Source: Anaerotalea alkaliphila (GTDB lineage: Bacteria; Bacillota; Clostridia; Lachnospirales; Vallitaleaceae). Taken from it: a DNA stretch of 64,000 nt. Every line of letters starts with the position of its first letter. The stretch's first letter is position 1. Below are positions 8,854-17,371 of this stretch, piece by piece. A model generated the notes under the pieces. That model worked only from the letters and a program-made list of their open reading frames with translations, did not search any database and had not been told where the DNA came from. Location of the stretch: NCBI RefSeq assembly GCF_010179735.1, contig NZ_JAAEEH010000007.1, positions 1-64,000 on the forward strand. The letters run 5' to 3'. The translations under genes and the position numbers were made by a program.

Positions 8854-9852
8854 CTATTTCATGTTCTGCGCTTGAACCGCAGTGATTACTGCTACCCCTA
8901 CGATATCTTCCGCGGTGCATCCCCTGGACAGGTCGTTCACCGGCTTGGCGATCCCCTGGGTGATGGGACCGTAGGCTTCCGCCTTGGCAAGCCTCTGCAC
9001 CAGCTTGTAGCCGATGTTGCCCGCATCCAGGTCCGGGAAGATCAGCACGTTCACGTTGCCGGCAACCGGACTCCCCGGCGCCTTGGATTGTCCGACGGAA
9101 GGAACGATGGCCGCATCCAGCTGGAACTCGCCGTCGATCTTGAACTCGGGGTACTGCTCCTGGGCCAGTTTTGTGGCCTCAACCACCTTGTCCACGTCCG
9201 GATGGGTGGCGCTTCCCTTCGTAGAATGGGAGAGCATGCCCACGATGGGCTCGTCCCCCACCAGCGCCTTGAAGGATTTGGCCGAGCTGCCTGCGATGGA
9301 GGCCAGCTCTTCCGCGGACGGATTCTGCACCAGACCCGCATCGGAAAAGATGAATGTTCCGTTGGAGCCGTAGGTGCAGTCGGGAACCACCATGACAAAG
9401 AAAGAGGACACCAGCTTCGTCCCGGGGGCGGTCTTGAGGATCTGGAGGGATGGGCGGAGCACGTTTGCTGTGGAGTTGACGGCACCGGCCACCATGCCGT
9501 CCGCATCCCCTTGTTTTACCATCATGACGCCGAAAAACAGCGGGTCTGTGGAAAGGATCTTTCTAGCGCTCTCCGGGGTCATTCCTTTCTTTTCCCTCAA
9601 CTTCACAAGCTCTGCCACATACTGGTCCATTCCCTCGAATGTGGCCGGATCCACGATCTTCGCCTTGCCCAAGTCAAGCCCTTCGCCGGCTTTCAGGATC
9701 GCCTCCCGCTCGCCGACCAGTACCACATCCACCAGCTCCTCCGACAAGAGGGTGCAGGCGGCGTCCAGTGTCCGTCTTTCCAGGGACTCAGGCAATACGA
9801 TGGTTTGCTTGTTCTGTTTTGCCCTTTCTTTGATTGCATCGATAAATTTCAC
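8854..9852 (-). CDS. pta: phosphate acetyltransferase
   Basis: Pta interconverts acetyl-CoA and acetyl-phosphate, feeding AckA downstream. The 332-aa product is the short catalytic-domain form without the N-terminal DRTGG regulatory domain of enterobacterial Pta. Recognisable motifs include [26 protein letters not shown] and [13 protein letters not shown]. The start codon is GTG (9850-9852) with AAAGGAG nine bases upstream. Two promoter-like elements lie in the 244-bp gap before it. Confidence 0.97.
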   Translation of the reverse strand: MKFIDAIKERAKQNKQTIVLPESLERRTLDAACTLLSEELVDVVLVGEREAILKAGEGLDLGKAKIVDPATFEGMDQYVAELVKLREKKGMTPESARKILSTDPLFFGVMMVKQGDADGMVAGAVNSTANVLRPSLQILKTAPGTKLVSSFFVMVVPDCTYGSNGTFIFSDAGLVQNPSAEELASIAGSSAKSFKALVGDEPIVGMLSHSTKGSATHPDVDKVVEATKLAQEQYPEFKIDGEFQLDAAIVPSVGQSKAPGSPVAGNVNVLIFPDLDAGNIGYKLVQRLAKAEAYGPITQGIAKPVNDLSRGCTAEDIVGVAVITAVQAQNMK

Positions 9853-9922
9853 GACAATAAGCTCCTTTCAAATACATTTTTTCTCAATCCTTGCTTTTGG
9901 TGCGCGCAGACTGCATGTCTCC

Positions 9923-9951
9923 ATTATAAACAAACCGCCCCGTGTATACAA
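9923..9951 (-). promoter_or_regulatory. proximal pta promoter candidate
   Basis: TTGTAT (9946-9951), 17-bp spacer and a perfect TATAAT (9923-9928) on the minus strand, about 70 bp upstream of the pta GTG. The -35 matches consensus at only three positions. Confidence 0.55.
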
Positions 9952-10015
9952 TATAATTTATGGTATTTTAAAAAAACATTGCATATTCAATGGGACGGTT
10001 TGGTTATTTTCACCT

Positions 10016-10045
10016 ATTATACCATAAGGCCCATCCCTTATCCAA
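10016..10045 (-). promoter_or_regulatory. distal pta promoter candidate
   Basis: TTGGAT (10040-10045), 18-bp spacer, TATAAT (10016-10021) on the minus strand, about 165 bp before pta. Together with the proximal element it would give pta-ackA two start sites. The rest of the 9853-10096 gap is AT-rich and I see no gene or convincing terminator for tmcAL in it. Confidence 0.5.
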
Positions 10046-10096
10046 GCCAGAATCTACTCAAAAAGTACAAAAAAACGGTTCAAATCCAGGTACTGG

Positions 10097-11341
10097 CTAA
10101 AGGACGACCAGGGATTGGGTAAAGTCGTTCCGTCCCCGGATCCCCAAGCGGGTGGCCAGCGCCAGATTGTACACCTCCGTGGACGCGGTCTCCTCAAGAA
10201 GCTGGGACCGTGCCGGGCCTTTCAAAGCCCCCATGGAATCGGCCACATTGGACACCAGGGGAAGGGAGGCGTTCCTCTTCATCCTGTGCAGAAGGCCTCC
10301 CGCCTCTTTCCGGAAGCCCAGGATCCGCAGATACCTGCACCCGCCTCCTTCCATCTGCTCCCGCAGCCGGTCTTCCTTCAGGTCCAGCAGGATGTGCAGC
10401 AGCGCCCTGGACAGGGCCGTGGCGGGATACCGCTTCGTCTGGAGGGCCCCCAGGAGCCCCTCCCAGCTGGTGGCTTCCCTGGCCTTCTCCTTGATCCTAT
10501 GCTCCAGCCCTTCCCGGATGCCTTGGATGCCGGCCATGGTGCCCGGATCCATCTGCAGGATCCGGTATTGGAGGAAGGGGAAGAACATGTCCGGATGGAC
10601 CCGGGCCCCTTTCCATGCGTCCATATGCGCCAGCATCAGCCGGTAGCTGGTGTCGGGGAGCATGGGCTCCAGGGAGTGGTCCATCCCGTGCTCCCTAAGG
10701 TGTTTCCGGATGGCCGTAGCGGACGGGAACGGAAGCCCCGGGTCCTCTGCATGGTACCCGGCTCCCTTTCGCCTGATGGTGACCGCCTCCAGGGGCAGGC
10801 GGTATTTCCGCAGGGCTTTCAGGTACTCGATTCCCAGGATGTTGTTCGGGCTATGCAGGAGGGGTTCCAGGGCTTCCCTTTGGGCCTGCAGCACCTCCCT
10901 GGCCGCCTCCGCCCTGGCCTTCGGGAAGGCCAGCCCTTCCTGGAGGTGCCGCCCCAGGGCTTCCCGGTAGGCGGGCGGCTCTTCCAGGAACAGGGCCGCC
11001 AGGTCATCCAGGGGGCCCAGCTCCCCGCCCTCGCTCCCGAAACACAGGCCGTCCACCACGCCGGTCGCCGCAAGTCCACGGACAGCTCCGGCAGCGAACC
11101 CCTCCGCGCTGGAGGTGGCTATGGCCACCGGCAATTCCAGCACAAGGTCTACCCCTGCCGCCAGGGCCATCTCCGTCCGGATCCACTTGTTGAACATGGC
11201 CGGTTCCCCCCGCTGCACATAGTTGCCGCTCATGATCGCCACCACATGCTCCGCGCCGGTGGTCTCCCGGACCATCCGGACCTGATGGGCATGGCCCTTG
11301 TGGAATGGATTGTATTCCGCTACGATCCCAATGGTCTTCAT
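10097..11341 (-). CDS. tmcAL: tRNA(Met) cytidine acetate ligase TmcAL
   Basis: TmcAL activates acetate with ATP and acetylates the wobble cytidine C34 of elongator tRNA-Met. The 414-aa protein starts MKTIGIVAEYNPFHKGH, the HxGH nucleotidyltransferase motif of the family, followed by MSGNYVQRGEPA and a C-terminal helical region ending LGIRGRNDFTQSLVVL. ATG at 11341 is chosen because upstream in-frame codons run through a terminator hairpin; GGGGGAA precedes it. Being next to pta-ackA is notable because its substrate is acetate, but the link may be coincidental. Confidence 0.93.
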   Translation of the reverse strand: MKTIGIVAEYNPFHKGHAHQVRMVRETTGAEHVVAIMSGNYVQRGEPAMFNKWIRTEMALAAGVDLVLELPVAIATSSAEGFAAGAVRGLAATGVVDGLCFGSEGGELGPLDDLAALFLEEPPAYREALGRHLQEGLAFPKARAEAAREVLQAQREALEPLLHSPNNILGIEYLKALRKYRLPLEAVTIRRKGAGYHAEDPGLPFPSATAIRKHLREHGMDHSLEPMLPDTSYRLMLAHMDAWKGARVHPDMFFPFLQYRILQMDPGTMAGIQGIREGLEHRIKEKAREATSWEGLLGALQTKRYPATALSRALLHILLDLKEDRLREQMEGGGCRYLRILGFRKEAGGLLHRMKRNASLPLVSNVADSMGALKGPARSQLLEETASTEVYNLALATRLGIRGRNDFTQSLVVL

Positions 11342-11359
11342 CGCTTCCCCCATACGTCG

Positions 11360-11386
11360 AAAAGGCGGCTGAGGGGCCGCCCTTTT
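11360..11386 (-). terminator. intrinsic terminator before tmcAL
   Basis: GGCGGC (11364-11369) pairs with GCCGCC (11376-11381); flanking AAAA and TTTT runs extend the stem with one bulge and supply a TTTTCG tract on the minus strand. It starts 5 bp after the coiled-coil gene stop and ends 19 bp before tmcAL. No separate tmcAL promoter is obvious, so tmcAL may depend on readthrough. Confidence 0.75.
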
Positions 11387-11390
11387 CTCG

Positions 11391-11894
11391 TCACTTCTTG
11401 TTCTGCAGTTGTTGGCGGTTCTCTTCCAAGACACCGATCTGGTTCTTCGCATACTCCTCGAACTGCCGATAACGGCTGTTGCAGCTGTTCAGCGTTTCCG
11501 CGATGACGTCCTGGAAGTTCGCAAGGACCTCGTCCACATAACCGTAGGTGCCCTTTTGGATCTCATAGGCCGTCTGCTGCGCGTCCTCGATGATGGCGCG
11601 GGCCTGTTCCTCCGCCATTTTCTTGATTTCGTTCTCATCGATCAGTTGCCGCACCATGACCTCCGCCTCTTTGGTCATCTTTCTGGCCGCCTCCCTGGCA
11701 TCTGCGAGGATCTTTTCCTCCTCGTCGAGAAGCTTGGCGGCCCTGCGGACCTCTTCCGGGAGCTTCACGCGGAAATCGGAGAGGAATTCGTAGACGATCT
11801 CCATGTTCACCATCGCCTTGCTGGAAAAGGGAATGCTTTTGCACTCTTCCAGATAAGCCTCCATGTCGTCCAAAAGTCCGTTGAGTGTGTTCAT
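11391..11894 (-). CDS. conserved coiled-coil protein of unknown function
   Basis: A 167-aa, highly charged, almost entirely helical protein without signal peptide or membrane segment. The middle (about 50-110) is a continuous coiled coil rich in Glu, Lys and Ala, resembling stalk-type segments such as V-ATPase subunit H/E or DivIVA tails. Proteins of this kind beside coaD in Clostridia are usually labelled only as ATPase-like. The ATG overlaps the coaD stop as ATGA, with AGGAGG nine bases upstream, so it is co-translated with coaD. I do not assign a function. Confidence 0.85.
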   Translation of the reverse strand: MNTLNGLLDDMEAYLEECKSIPFSSKAMVNMEIVYEFLSDFRVKLPEEVRRAAKLLDEEEKILADAREAARKMTKEAEVMVRQLIDENEIKKMAEEQARAIIEDAQQTAYEIQKGTYGYVDEVLANFQDVIAETLNSCNSRYRQFEEYAKNQIGVLEENRQQLQNKK

Positions 11895-12391
11895 CCTTCG
11901 TTACCTCCTGCCTGTTCTTTGAACTTGTCCATCAAGATGTCCTGCACCTGCCTCGGCACCATGTTGCCTACATTCCCATGATATCTGGCCACCTCCTTGA
12001 CGATGGTGGAGCTCAGATAGGAAAATTCGTTTCTGGAAACCAGGAAAATCGTCTCTGTGTTCGGACAGAGGCTGTAATTCGTCTGCGCAAGCTGCAGCTC
12101 GTACTCGAAATCGGAAATGGCGCGGAACCCCCGGATGATGATGTTCGCGTTCTTTTTGGACACGAAATCGACCAGCAACCCGGAAAAGGAGTCGACGCTC
12201 ACATTCCCCAGGTCGGCCGTCAGCTCCCGGAGCAGCCCCACCCGCTCCTCCAAGTCAAGCAACGGATTCTTCTGGCTGTTGTTCAGCACCCCCACGATCA
12301 GATGGTCCACCAACTGGGCGGACCGCCGGATGATGTCCATGTGACCGTTGGTGGCCGGATCGAAACTGCCCGGATATACCCCTGTTCTCAT
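11891..12391 (-). CDS. coaD: phosphopantetheine adenylyltransferase
   Basis: CoaD transfers AMP from ATP to 4'-phosphopantetheine, the penultimate step of coenzyme A synthesis. The 166-aa product has the N-terminal motif TGVYPGSFDPATNGH with the catalytic TxGH-type nucleotidyltransferase signature, IIRGFRAISDFEYE in the middle and the C-terminal YLSSTIVKEVARYHG. ATG at 12391 overlaps the rsmD stop by four bases (ATGA), the conserved rsmD-coaD arrangement; an in-frame start nine codons upstream lies inside rsmD. Confidence 0.97.
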   Translation of the reverse strand: MRTGVYPGSFDPATNGHMDIIRRSAQLVDHLIVGVLNNSQKNPLLDLEERVGLLRELTADLGNVSVDSFSGLLVDFVSKKNANIIIRGFRAISDFEYELQLAQTNYSLCPNTETIFLVSRNEFSYLSSTIVKEVARYHGNVGNMVPRQVQDILMDKFKEQAGGNEG

Positions 12392-12957
12392 CCCTTGTCC
12401 CTCTTTCCCTTCACCCACGTGAATTTATTTGTCTTGAACCTCTTCTCCCTCTCCACTTCCCAGGGAGGAAAGGCCTCCAGAAAGGAAAAGCCGGTGTCCT
12501 CGGCGCTTTCACAGACCAGCGTCCCCTCCGGTGCCAGCAGGCCGTTGCCCAAGATCCTTCCGATGGCCTGTTCTTCCAGTCCTTTCCCGTAGGGAGGGTC
12601 CAGGAACACCAGGTCCGCCTGGACCTGACGCCCTTTCAGAATGTCCAGGGCCCTGGCGAAATCATACGGGAGGATTTCTCCCTGGGCTTCCAGGCCGGTC
12701 CGGGAGAGGTTCTCCCGGATGCAGGCCTGGGCCTCCGGATCGTTTTCTATGAAATAGGCCTTCTTCGCCCCTCTGCTCAGGGCTTCGATCCCGATGGCCC
12801 CGCTTCCGCTGAAGACATCCAGGACGATGCTGTCCCGGAGGAGGGGAGCCAGGATGTTGAAGAGTGTTTCTTTGGTTCGGTCCGTGGTGGGACGCACCTT
12901 GTCTCCCTTTGGCGCCACCAGGGCCAGCCGTCTGGCTTTACCCGCGATTACCCGCAT
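12388..12957 (-). CDS. rsmD: 16S rRNA (guanine(966)-N(2))-methyltransferase
   Basis: RsmD methylates G966 of 16S rRNA during small-subunit assembly using S-adenosylmethionine. The 189-aa protein has the SAM-binding motif VLDVFSGSGAIGIEALSRGA (about 45-64) and the catalytic DPPY motif (about 119-122) of N6/N2 methyltransferases. It starts MRVIAGKARR, typical of the family, and is coupled to coaD by a 4-base overlap. First gene of rsmD-coaD-coiled-coil with its own promoter. Confidence 0.96.
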   Translation of the reverse strand: MRVIAGKARRLALVAPKGDKVRPTTDRTKETLFNILAPLLRDSIVLDVFSGSGAIGIEALSRGAKKAYFIENDPEAQACIRENLSRTGLEAQGEILPYDFARALDILKGRQVQADLVFLDPPYGKGLEEQAIGRILGNGLLAPEGTLVCESAEDTGFSFLEAFPPWEVEREKRFKTNKFTWVKGKRDKG

Positions 12958-13003
12958 ATCGTCAACCCTTGTAAACCTTTCTCGAATGGGATTCTACTCT
13001 TAC

Positions 13004-13031
13004 ATTGTAACGGATTCCGCCCATTTGTCAA
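13004..13031 (-). promoter_or_regulatory. sigma-A promoter for rsmD-coaD
   Basis: Perfect TTGACA (13026-13031), 16-bp spacer and TACAAT (13004-13009) on the minus strand, about 47 bp before rsmD. It also marks the border with recG, for which no terminator is visible in the 25 bp between recG and the promoter. Confidence 0.75.
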
Positions 13032-13055
13032 TGCTTCTCTTCCCCGTCCCAGACC

Positions 13056-15128
13056 CTAGAGGACGATTTGGCGCATGTTCCTTTCCATGTAGGCCAGCAT
13101 TTCCCGCTTCAGTTCCTGGTGTGCGGGTGCCTCCAGAAGGGGGTCCCTCTCCAGAAGGGAACGGACCAGGCGGTTGGTCTCCCGCATCAGGGGGGCATCC
13201 GCCCACAGGTCCCCCGCACGGAATTCCAGGATTCCGTGCTGCCTGTTGCCGAACGCCTCTCCTGGCCCCCTCCTTTCCAGGTCGTACTCGGCGATCTTGA
13301 AGCCGTCGGCCGTACGGGCCAGCATGTTCAGCTTTTCCCGGACAAGGGGATTCCTCGTGTCGGAAAACAGGATGCAATAGGACTGGTGGGATCCCCGTCC
13401 CACCCGACCCCGGAGCTGGTGAAGCTGAGCCAGGCCGAAGCGTTCGGCGTTCTCCACCAGCATCAGGGTCGCGTTGGACACGTCCACACCCACTTCGATG
13501 ACCGTGGTGGAAACCAGCACCTGGATTTCCCCCTTCTTGAACCGCTCCATCACGGCCTGCTTCTCCTTCGGACGCATCTTCCCGTGGAGGAGTCCCACCT
13601 GGATTCCCGGTGCCAACCTCTCCTGGAGCTCCCGGGCCCGGGTCGTGGCGTCCGTGACCTCCGGCGCCTCCCCTTCCTCCTCCCCGTCCCCTTCCACCAG
13701 GGGGCAGACCACATAGGCCTGCCGGCCTGTTTCCACTTCCTTCTCCAGGAACGCGAGGACCCGCTCCTCCATGGAGCCGTCCACCAGGAAGCTCTTGATT
13801 TCCTGTCTGCCGGGAGGCATCGTTTTGATGGCGGAGATGTCCATGTCCCCGTAGAGGATCCATGCAAGGGTCCGGGGGATGGGTGTGGCGCTCATGACCA
13901 GCATGTGGGGGCACTCCCCTTTGCCCCCCAGGACCTCCCGTTGCCGCACACCGAACCGATGCTGTTCGTCCGTCACCACCAGACCCAGGCTTGCGAATTC
14001 CACCCCATCCTGGACCAGGGCGTGGGTGCCCACCGCCGCCAGCCACTTCCCTTCTGACAGCCGGGTCCTCGCCTCCTTTTTTTCCTTGGCCGTCATGGAC
14101 CCCGCAAGCAGGCCCACCTCCAGTCCGAACGGTCCGAACAGGGAGGAGAGGCTTGCATGGTGCTGCCTGGCCAGGACCTCCGTGGGAGCCATGACCACCG
14201 CCTGCCGTCCCGCCTCCATCATGGCAAGCATGGCGCAGGCGGCAACCACCGTCTTCCCCGACCCCACATCCCCCTGGACCAGCCGGTTCATGGCATGGGG
14301 GCCCTCCATATCCCCCAGGATCTCCTCCAGGACCGTCTTCTGGTCCGGAGTGAGGGGAAAGGGCAGCCCCTCCTGGAAGCGCGTCACCCAGTTTCTGGAC
14401 TCCAGGGGATGCAGGTTCCTCACCTGCCGGGCCAGTCCCCGCTCGAACTGGGCACCCAGCTGGAAGAAGAAGAACTCCTCGAAGGCCAGCCTTTGCCGGG
14501 CGGCTTCCGCGGCTTCCAGGCTGTCCGGGCGGTGGATGGTCCGCAAGGCGTCGCTCCGGGACATCAGCCCCTCCTGGGCCAGCAGTTCCCGGGGGATCGT
14601 TTCCCGGGCCAATCCCTCCAGGCCTTCCAGAACCTGGGACAGGAGTCCCCGGAGGAAAGTCTGGGTGATCCCCTTCCCCAAAGGGTAGACCGGTGTCAGC
14701 CCGGGATACTCCAGTGGCTCCGAAGCGCCCAGGATCCGTGGGGCCAGAAACACCAGGCCTCCCCCCCCTTCCTCCAGCCTTCCCAGGATACGGATGGTCT
14801 GGCCCTTCCGCCACCGCTGTTTCAGGAAGGGCATGTGGAACCAGACTGCGGTGCAGCTGCCCGTGCCGTCCCCCAGACGGGCCCTTGTCCTGGGAACCCT
14901 GCCGTTTCCGTCCACCTCCATGTCCCCAAGAAGCCGCAATTCCAGAGCCAACGGTTCCTTGGGCCTCTTCCTGCGAACCTCTTCCAGGGAGAGGCCGCTT
15001 CCGATCCGCACATATTCCCTTGGCAGATGGGTAAGCAGGTCCTCCAGGGTCCGGATGCCAATGGCCTCCAGGGTCCGGGCCTTCTTGGGGCCCACTCCTT
15101 TCAGGACCTGTATGCTTGTTGCTTTCAA
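13056..15128 (-). CDS. recG: ATP-dependent DNA helicase RecG
   Basis: RecG is a branch-migration helicase that regresses stalled forks and processes Holliday junctions. The roughly 690-aa protein has the N-terminal helix-hairpin-helix LKGVGPKKA, the OB wedge domain, Walker A QGDVGSGKT, the DEQH box (VVTDEQHRFG), motif III SATPIPRT and the C-terminal QLRGRVGRG. Two starts are possible: GTG at 15137, which directly abuts AGGAG, and TTG at 15128, which has AGGAGG at 8-base spacing and is preferred. It follows fakA across a strong hairpin; in Bacillus sdaAB-sdaAA lie in this gap. Confidence 0.97.
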   Translation of the reverse strand: MKATSIQVLKGVGPKKARTLEAIGIRTLEDLLTHLPREYVRIGSGLSLEEVRRKRPKEPLALELRLLGDMEVDGNGRVPRTRARLGDGTGSCTAVWFHMPFLKQRWRKGQTIRILGRLEEGGGGLVFLAPRILGASEPLEYPGLTPVYPLGKGITQTFLRGLLSQVLEGLEGLARETIPRELLAQEGLMSRSDALRTIHRPDSLEAAEAARQRLAFEEFFFFQLGAQFERGLARQVRNLHPLESRNWVTRFQEGLPFPLTPDQKTVLEEILGDMEGPHAMNRLVQGDVGSGKTVVAACAMLAMMEAGRQAVVMAPTEVLARQHHASLSSLFGPFGLEVGLLAGSMTAKEKKEARTRLSEGKWLAAVGTHALVQDGVEFASLGLVVTDEQHRFGVRQREVLGGKGECPHMLVMSATPIPRTLAWILYGDMDISAIKTMPPGRQEIKSFLVDGSMEERVLAFLEKEVETGRQAYVVCPLVEGDGEEEGEAPEVTDATTRARELQERLAPGIQVGLLHGKMRPKEKQAVMERFKKGEIQVLVSTTVIEVGVDVSNATLMLVENAERFGLAQLHQLRGRVGRGSHQSYCILFSDTRNPLVREKLNMLARTADGFKIAEYDLERRGPGEAFGNRQHGILEFRAGDLWADAPLMRETNRLVRSLLERDPLLEAPAHQELKREMLAYMERNMRQIVL

Positions 15129-15150
15129 CTCGGCCACCTCCTACGGCTTC

Positions 15151-15186
15151 AAAAGGCCGGCAGCCCTTCCAGTGGCTGCCGGCCTT
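15151..15186 (-). terminator. hairpin terminator/attenuator between fakA and recG
   Basis: A perfect 13-bp stem (15153-15165 with 15174-15186; AAGGCCGGCAGCC and its complement) with an 8-base loop starts 9 bp after the fakA stop. On the minus strand only a TTTT tract follows, so termination may be partial, letting recG be read through. Confidence 0.7.
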
Positions 15187-15194
15187 CCTTGATT

Positions 15195-16877
15195 CTACTC
15201 TACGGAAAAAAGATAATAGTACAGCGGTTGGCCGCCATACTGCACATCCACCTCGCAAGCGGGACGCCTGCTTTCAAGGTAGGCGGCGATGTCCTTGGCC
15301 GCCTCCTCCTCCACGTCCTTCCCGTAGTAGATGGTGACCAGCTCGCTGTCATCGTCCACCAGCTTGTCCAGCAGGGTGCGGGCGGTTTCCTCCAGGTCCT
15401 TGGATACGGCCAGGATCTTGTCCTCACCGATTCCCAAATAGTCTCCCGCCTGGATTGCATGGTCGTCCACCATGGTGTCCCGTACGGCGAAGGTCAGCTG
15501 GCCGGTCTTCACAGCCTCCAGGGATCCGGCCATGTTCGCCGCATTCTCCCGGGCGTCCGCGGAAGGCTCGAAGGCAAGCATGGCGGTGATCCCCTGGGGG
15601 ATGGAGCGGGTGCCCACCACCCGCACCTCCCTGTCCGTCACCAGTTCCCCGGCCTGCTCGGCGGCCAGTATGATGTTCTTGTTGTTGGGGAGCACGAAAA
15701 CCGTATCGGCATGGACCTTTTCTATGGCGTGGACCAGGTCCTGGGTGCTGGGGTTCATGGTCTGCCCGCCTTCCACCAAGGTGTCGGCGCCCAGTCCCGT
15801 AAAGATGGCCGACAGGCCCTCTCCGATGGACACCACGACGAAGCCCTGTGCCTTCCTGGGCGTTCCCTGCAGGGAATCCTGTGGTCCGTGCAGGATGTTG
15901 GAATGCTGCACCCGCATGTTCTCCACCTTGATGTTGGTCAGCGCCCCCAGGGACAAGGCCTTCTGCATGACCTCCCCGGGGTCGTTGGTGTGCACATGGA
16001 TCTTGATGATCTCCTCGTCCGCCACCGACACGATGGAGTCACCGACGGTCTCCAGATAACGCCGCAGGTCGTCAGCCTTCCCCTGTACGCCTTCCGGTTC
16101 GGACAGGTTCACGATGAACTCCGTGCAGTAACCGAAGAGGATTTCCTCGGATGACCCAGCCGCCTTGGCCTGGGGGGACATCCGGTGTCCTTCCGGACCC
16201 TCCTCCCGGGCTTCCCCGGTGCCGAAATCCAAAACCTTTCCCTCCCGCAGGGAGAGGAGCGCACCCTCCAGAATGAAAAGCAGCCCTTGTGCCCCCGCGT
16301 CCACCACGCCCGCCTGCTTCAAGACCGGCAGCATCTCGGGGGTCCTTGCCAGGACCGCCTCCCCATAGGCCAGGATTTCCTCCAGTGCGGTGACCATATC
16401 GTCCGTCTTCACCGCCATCTCCGCGGCTCTGTCCGCCAGAGCCTGCGCCACCGTGAGGATGGTCCCTTCCTTGGGGCGCATGACCGCCTTGTAGGCGGTC
16501 TCTGCCCCATGGTTCAGGGCATCCGCCAGAAGCACCACGTCCACTTCCCTTTTGCCGGAAATCTCCTTTGTGAAGCCCCGGAAGATTTGGGACAGGATCA
16601 CGCCTGAATTCCCCCTGGCGCCCCGGAGGGATCCGGAAGAGATGGCTTTTGCGACCGGATCCATCCCGGCCTCCGGCCCCAGGCCTTCCAGCTCCCGTAC
16701 GGCGGAAAGGATCGTCAGCGTCATGTTCGTACCCGTATCCCCGTCGGGAACGGGGAACACGTTCATGTCATCCACCAGCTGCTTTTTGGACTCCAGGAAT
16801 TTTGCTCCGGATATGAACATGTCCTTCAGGATTGCGTCGTCGACCCGTCTCCTGCCTTGCTCCATCGCCCTACTCAT
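15195..16877 (-). CDS. fakA: DAK2-domain fatty acid kinase subunit FakA (YloV)
   Basis: FakA is the ATP-binding subunit of fatty acid kinase; with FakB it phosphorylates exogenous fatty acids for the PlsX/PlsY route. The 560-aa protein has the DhaL-type N-terminal domain with the Mg-ATP motif NVFPVPDGDTGTNM (about 39-52) and LRGARGNSGVILSQ, a linker, and the family's C-terminal FakA domain containing YCTEF and HVHTNDPG. Its start overlaps the end of asp23; MSRAMEQ at 16877 is used, with a second ATG four codons in. asp23-fakA is the conserved yloU-yloV pair. Confidence 0.95.
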   Translation of the reverse strand: MSRAMEQGRRRVDDAILKDMFISGAKFLESKKQLVDDMNVFPVPDGDTGTNMTLTILSAVRELEGLGPEAGMDPVAKAISSGSLRGARGNSGVILSQIFRGFTKEISGKREVDVVLLADALNHGAETAYKAVMRPKEGTILTVAQALADRAAEMAVKTDDMVTALEEILAYGEAVLARTPEMLPVLKQAGVVDAGAQGLLFILEGALLSLREGKVLDFGTGEAREEGPEGHRMSPQAKAAGSSEEILFGYCTEFIVNLSEPEGVQGKADDLRRYLETVGDSIVSVADEEIIKIHVHTNDPGEVMQKALSLGALTNIKVENMRVQHSNILHGPQDSLQGTPRKAQGFVVVSIGEGLSAIFTGLGADTLVEGGQTMNPSTQDLVHAIEKVHADTVFVLPNNKNIILAAEQAGELVTDREVRVVGTRSIPQGITAMLAFEPSADARENAANMAGSLEAVKTGQLTFAVRDTMVDDHAIQAGDYLGIGEDKILAVSKDLEETARTLLDKLVDDDSELVTIYYGKDVEEEAAKDIAAYLESRRPACEVDVQYGGQPLYYYLFSVE

Positions 16878-17226
16878 CTACCCGCACACCTTCCACGAAC
16901 ACATCGACGGCGGCCACCTTCAACCCCGAAAAGGTCTCCAACTCATATCGAACGGTGCTGATCAGGTTGTCCGTCACCGCCCGGATGTTCACGCCGTATT
17001 CGACGATCACATGCAGGTCGATGGAAATCGCGTTTTCCTCCACACGGACCAGGATGCCCTTGGTCAGGCTCTCCCTCTTCAGAAGCTTGGCGATGCCGCC
17101 GGTCACGTTCACCATCGCCATGCCTACAATGCCGTAGCACTCCACGGCTTTGAGGCCCGCCACCTTCGCAAGCACCTCGTTCTCTATGGTGATTTCGCCC
17201 AATTCGTTTCCCATGATTCCAGTCAT
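16870..17226 (-). CDS. Asp23/Gls24 family protein (YloU)
   Basis: A 118-aa Asp23/Gls24 family protein; family members are cytoplasmic, often membrane-associated, and connected with envelope stress. The start ATG at 17226 has AGGAGG seven bases upstream. The body has the family pattern ENEVLAKVAGLKAVECYGIVGMA, followed by alternating beta strands ending VFVEGVRVDE. It leads the asp23-fakA unit, overlapping fakA by 8 bases, and its promoter interleaves with that of rpmB on the other strand. Confidence 0.94.
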   Translation of the reverse strand: MTGIMGNELGEITIENEVLAKVAGLKAVECYGIVGMAMVNVTGGIAKLLKRESLTKGILVRVEENAISIDLHVIVEYGVNIRAVTDNLISTVRYELETFSGLKVAAVDVFVEGVRVDE

Positions 17227-17285
17227 ACGTCTTCCTCCTCTGCCTTTGCACATGTCCGAATGGAAAAAAGGATTATTTTGAAATA

Positions 17286-17314
17286 ATTATAAACTAACTC
17301 TTGCAAAGTGTCCA
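17286..17314 (-). promoter_or_regulatory. asp23-fakA promoter, overlapping the rpmB promoter
   Basis: TGGACA (17309-17314), 17-bp spacer, TATAAT (17286-17291) on the minus strand. Its -35 lies inside the spacer of the divergent rpmB promoter, so RNA polymerase can probably occupy only one of them at a time. Confidence 0.75.
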
Positions 17315-17329
17315 CTTTTTTGTTAAACT
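17301..17329 (+). promoter_or_regulatory. rpmB promoter, overlapping the asp23 promoter
   Basis: TTGCAA (17301-17306), 17-bp spacer, TAAACT (17324-17329) on the plus strand, about 43 bp before the rpmB start. The -35 falls in the spacer of the minus-strand asp23 promoter. Confidence 0.65.
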
Positions 17330-17371
17330 TGTTTTGTTGTGTAGATATGTGGATAATAAGGAGGTGTAGCA

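Noticed and set aside
9853-10096. Possible small gene or terminator in the 244-bp pta-tmcAL gap
   Set aside because: Frames there are short, AT-rich and without ribosome-binding sites. A CCAG/CTGG hairpin near 10090-10100 is too short and too far from the T-run to call.
10076-10100. GGTTCAAATCC, resembling a tRNA T-arm
   Set aside because: Flanking bases do not form the 5-bp T-stem, and no anticodon arm or acceptor stem can be drawn around it.
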